Assembly (NCBI GenBank): GCA_002508495.1
Contig: DANA01000115.1
Location: 1-15,297 of the forward strand
Length of the DNA: 15,297 bases
Direction: 5' to 3'
Origin: Methanoregula sp. UBA276
Lineage (GTDB): Archaea > Halobacteriota > Methanomicrobia > Methanomicrobiales > Methanospirillaceae
Shown here piece after piece: positions 13,731 to 15,297 of this stretch; the first letter of the stretch is position 1; every line of letters starts with the position of its first letter. The notes under the pieces were generated by a model. That model worked only from the letters and a program-made list of their open reading frames with translations, made no database searches and was not told the DNA's origin. The translations under genes were made by a program, and so were the position numbers.

Positions 13731-14177
13731 ATGGTAAAAGTCTTCATCTACCCAGCAACGAGCCTGATCCTCTCTGACATGGTGGCACGGTTCGGTCACA
13801 CGCCGCTCTCGTCCGCGATTGCGATCCGCGAACGCATCCAGACACCCGGCTTAGAGTCCCCGCCCCTCCAGATAACCCCTGAAGAGCCCAAGAAGGGGCT
13901 GAAGTGGGCTGCTGTCGAAGTCCCCGCGGGTGTTCGCGGGAGGATGTCCCTGTACGGCCCGATGGTCGAGGAGGCAGAGGCGGCGATCATCATCAACGAC
14001 GCCGATCTATCGTTCGGGTGCATGGGCTGCGCCCGCACAAACGAACTCATCAAGTTCCTGCTGCGCGAGAAGGACATCCCGAAGCTGGACCTTGTTTACC
14101 CGAAGAACGAGGAGGACGGGGTCCGGTTCGTTGCGGCGATCAAGCGCTTCCTTGACGGGCTCGGGGGTGCGAAATGA
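13731..14177 (+). CDS. Methanogenesis marker protein 5
   Basis: The 148-residue protein opens with VKVFIYPATSLILSDMVARF followed by GHTPL, the signature of methanogenesis marker 5, and carries FGCMGCARTNEL with a CxxC pair (C97, C100) that could bind a metal or be redox active. No enzyme activity is known for the family. It follows mmp6 by 6 bp (AGGAG at 13714-13718 as a somewhat distant ribosome binding site) and overlaps mmp15 by ATGA. The tight packing implies one operon and probable shared function in MCR maturation or activation. Confidence 0.88.
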   Translation: MVKVFIYPATSLILSDMVARFGHTPLSSAIAIRERIQTPGLESPPLQITPEEPKKGLKWAAVEVPAGVRGRMSLYGPMVEEAEAAIIINDADLSFGCMGCARTNELIKFLLREKDIPKLDLVYPKNEEDGVRFVAAIKRFLDGLGGAK

Positions 14178-15297
14178 CCCCGCCGGTCCGTATCGCGCAG
14201 CTCTCCTGCGGCCCTGATTATGCCGGGGTCCAGGCCGAGATCGACGCTGCCGCCCGCGAGGTGAACGGCGAGGTCTTCTACCCGGACATTGCCCTAAAAG
14301 ACATCCGGAAAGACTTCGAGGCGTTCGGCCTTGACGTGAAGAGCCCTGACCTGAAACTTGCCATTGCCCGGGCAAAGGCACTCGTCGAAGGACGGGTGGA
14401 TGCCGACGCGGTCTTCATTGCCACCTGCTTCCGGTGCGCCGAAGCAGCGATTGTACGAAACGAGCTCCGGCGCTACATCAGCGAGAACTCAAAACTCCCC
14501 GTGGTCAGTTACTCTTTCACCGAGCGCACAACCTCAGGGACGCTCCTGACCCGGATGGAGGCCCTGACAACCATCGCCCGCCGTCGGGCACTCCTTGCCC
14601 GCGAGGTTCAGCAGGGCATAACCCTCGGCGTGGACTCAGGCTCATCCACCACGAAGGCCGTGGTAATGAAGGACAACGAGATCGTTGGAACGGGCTGGAC
14701 TCCGACGACCGAAGTCCTGAAGTGTGCCCACGAGGTGATCGAGTCCGCTCTCAAAGAAGCGGGCATCACGATGAAGGATGTCGAGGCGATCGGAACTACC
14801 GGTTACGGCCGGTTCCTCATCGGAAAAGACCTGAAAGCTGACCTCATCCAGGAAGAGCTTACAGTCAACTCCAAAGGCGCCGTCTACCTCGCGGACAAAC
14901 AGCACGGCCCGGCAACGGTCATCGACATCGGGGGCATGGACAACAAGGCCATCGCAGTGATGGACGGCATCCCGGGAACCTTCACCATGGGCGGCATCTG
15001 CGCCGGCGCGAGCGGGCGGTTTTTAGAGATGACCGCCAAACGCCTCGGTGTCGACATCACCGAGCTCGGACCACTCGCCATGAAAGGCATGGGCGCAAAT
15101 GTCCCCATGAACAGCTACTGTATCGTCTTTGGCACCCAGAGCCTGGTCAACGCCCTTGCTGCCGGGAGCTCGCGGGAGGACGTTGCTGCTGCTGCATGCC
15201 ACTCGGTTGCCGAGCAGGTCTTCGAGCAGCAGCTGCAGGAAGTGGACATCAAGGAGCCGGTCATCATGGTCGGCGGCACCTCGCTCATCGAGGGGCT
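14174..15297 (+). CDS. Methanogenesis marker protein 15, activator-type ATPase (partial)
   Basis: The frame opens at an ATG overlapping the mmp5 stop, with GGGGGTG at 14163-14169 as ribosome binding site, and runs off the right edge after 374 codons. Residues 1 to about 147 form an N-terminal domain with C12 and a CxxC pair (ATCFRC, C85/C88). From about 148 comes a BadF/HgdC-type ASKHA ATPase with DSGSSTTK (154-161), TTGYGR, and VIDIGGMDNKA. Two cysteines, C276 in GGICAGASG and C316 in NSYCIVFG, match in context and spacing the pair that holds the dimer-bridging [4Fe-4S] cluster in 2-hydroxyacyl-CoA dehydratase activators. Such activators use ATP to push electrons to low potential. Here a role in reducing MCR or its cluster partners is inferred. 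The C-terminus is missing. Confidence 0.9.
   Translation, partial: MTPPVRIAQLSCGPDYAGVQAEIDAAAREVNGEVFYPDIALKDIRKDFEAFGLDVKSPDLKLAIARAKALVEGRVDADAVFIATCFRCAEAAIVRNELRRYISENSKLPVVSYSFTERTTSGTLLTRMEALTTIARRRALLAREVQQGITLGVDSGSSTTKAVVMKDNEIVGTGWTPTTEVLKCAHEVIESALKEAGITMKDVEAIGTTGYGRFLIGKDLKADLIQEELTVNSKGAVYLADKQHGPATVIDIGGMDNKAIAVMDGIPGTFTMGGICAGASGRFLEMTAKRLGVDITELGPLAMKGMGANVPMNSYCIVFGTQSLVNALAAGSSREDVAAAACHSVAEQVFEQQLQEVDIKEPVIMVGGTSLIEG

Noticed and set aside
1..15297. CRISPR arrays, insertion sequences, tRNA or rRNA genes
   Set aside because: No regularly spaced repeats, transposase motifs, terminal repeats or cloverleaf-like segments were seen by eye on either strand.

Overview
This window reads as chromosomal DNA of a methanogenic archaeon. 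The right half carries a run of methanogenesis-marker genes together with component A2 of the methyl-coenzyme M reductase (MCR) activation system. The rest holds typical euryarchaeal genes: a CDC48 AAA+ ATPase, the RecA-like RadB, a ribose-1,5-bisphosphate isomerase and an N-terminal HTH plus multi-PAS sensor. The GC-rich composition, the HTH-PAS protein and the gene content suggest Methanomicrobiales, perhaps a Methanoregula relative. The order and genus are inferences from the look of the proteins; no search was run. No tRNA, rRNA, CRISPR array or mobile element was seen, and coding density is high.

Layout. (1) Bases 1-2156, minus: CDC48-type double AAA+ ATPase, cut by the left edge. (2) A divergent promoter of about 42 bp leads to larC (nickel-pincer cofactor cyclometallase) and radB on the plus strand, overlapping by ATGA. 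(3) 4155-5492, plus: HTH-PAS-PAS-PAS protein with no kinase domain. (4) On the minus strand, convergent to it, are dapF and lysA, the last two enzymes of lysine synthesis by the diaminopimelate route. They are separated by a 242-bp gap that holds T-tracts and a possible 20-codon ORF whose stop overlaps the dapF start. (5) A 189-bp gap rich in inverted repeats lies between lysA and the ribose-1,5-bisphosphate isomerase gene (minus). (6) A short divergent promoter leads on the plus strand to a soluble HAD/P-type-ATPase-like protein, then atwA, mmp3, mmp6, mmp5 and mmp15. Mmp15 runs off the right edge.

How the genes work together. The plus-strand cluster from about 10.07 kb to the end looks like one operon for ATP-driven reductive activation of the nickel enzyme MCR. 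AtwA is a twin-ABC ATPase. Mmp15 is an ASKHA-fold, iron-sulfur activator-like ATPase. Mmp3, 5 and 6 are methanogen-specific partners. Internal genes are joined by ATGA overlaps or short gaps with good Shine-Dalgarno sites. First genes of transcription units mostly lack a Shine-Dalgarno site and instead have an AT-rich TATA-like element about 25-35 nt before the start codon, which suggests leaderless or very short-leader transcripts.

The observations most worth following are the HAD-like gene just ahead of the MCR-activation operon, with a Cys-rich tail and the atwA TATA box inside its last codons; the small ORF coupled to dapF; the structured gap upstream of lysA; and a CDC48 whose second AAA lid has lost the usual sensor-2 region.
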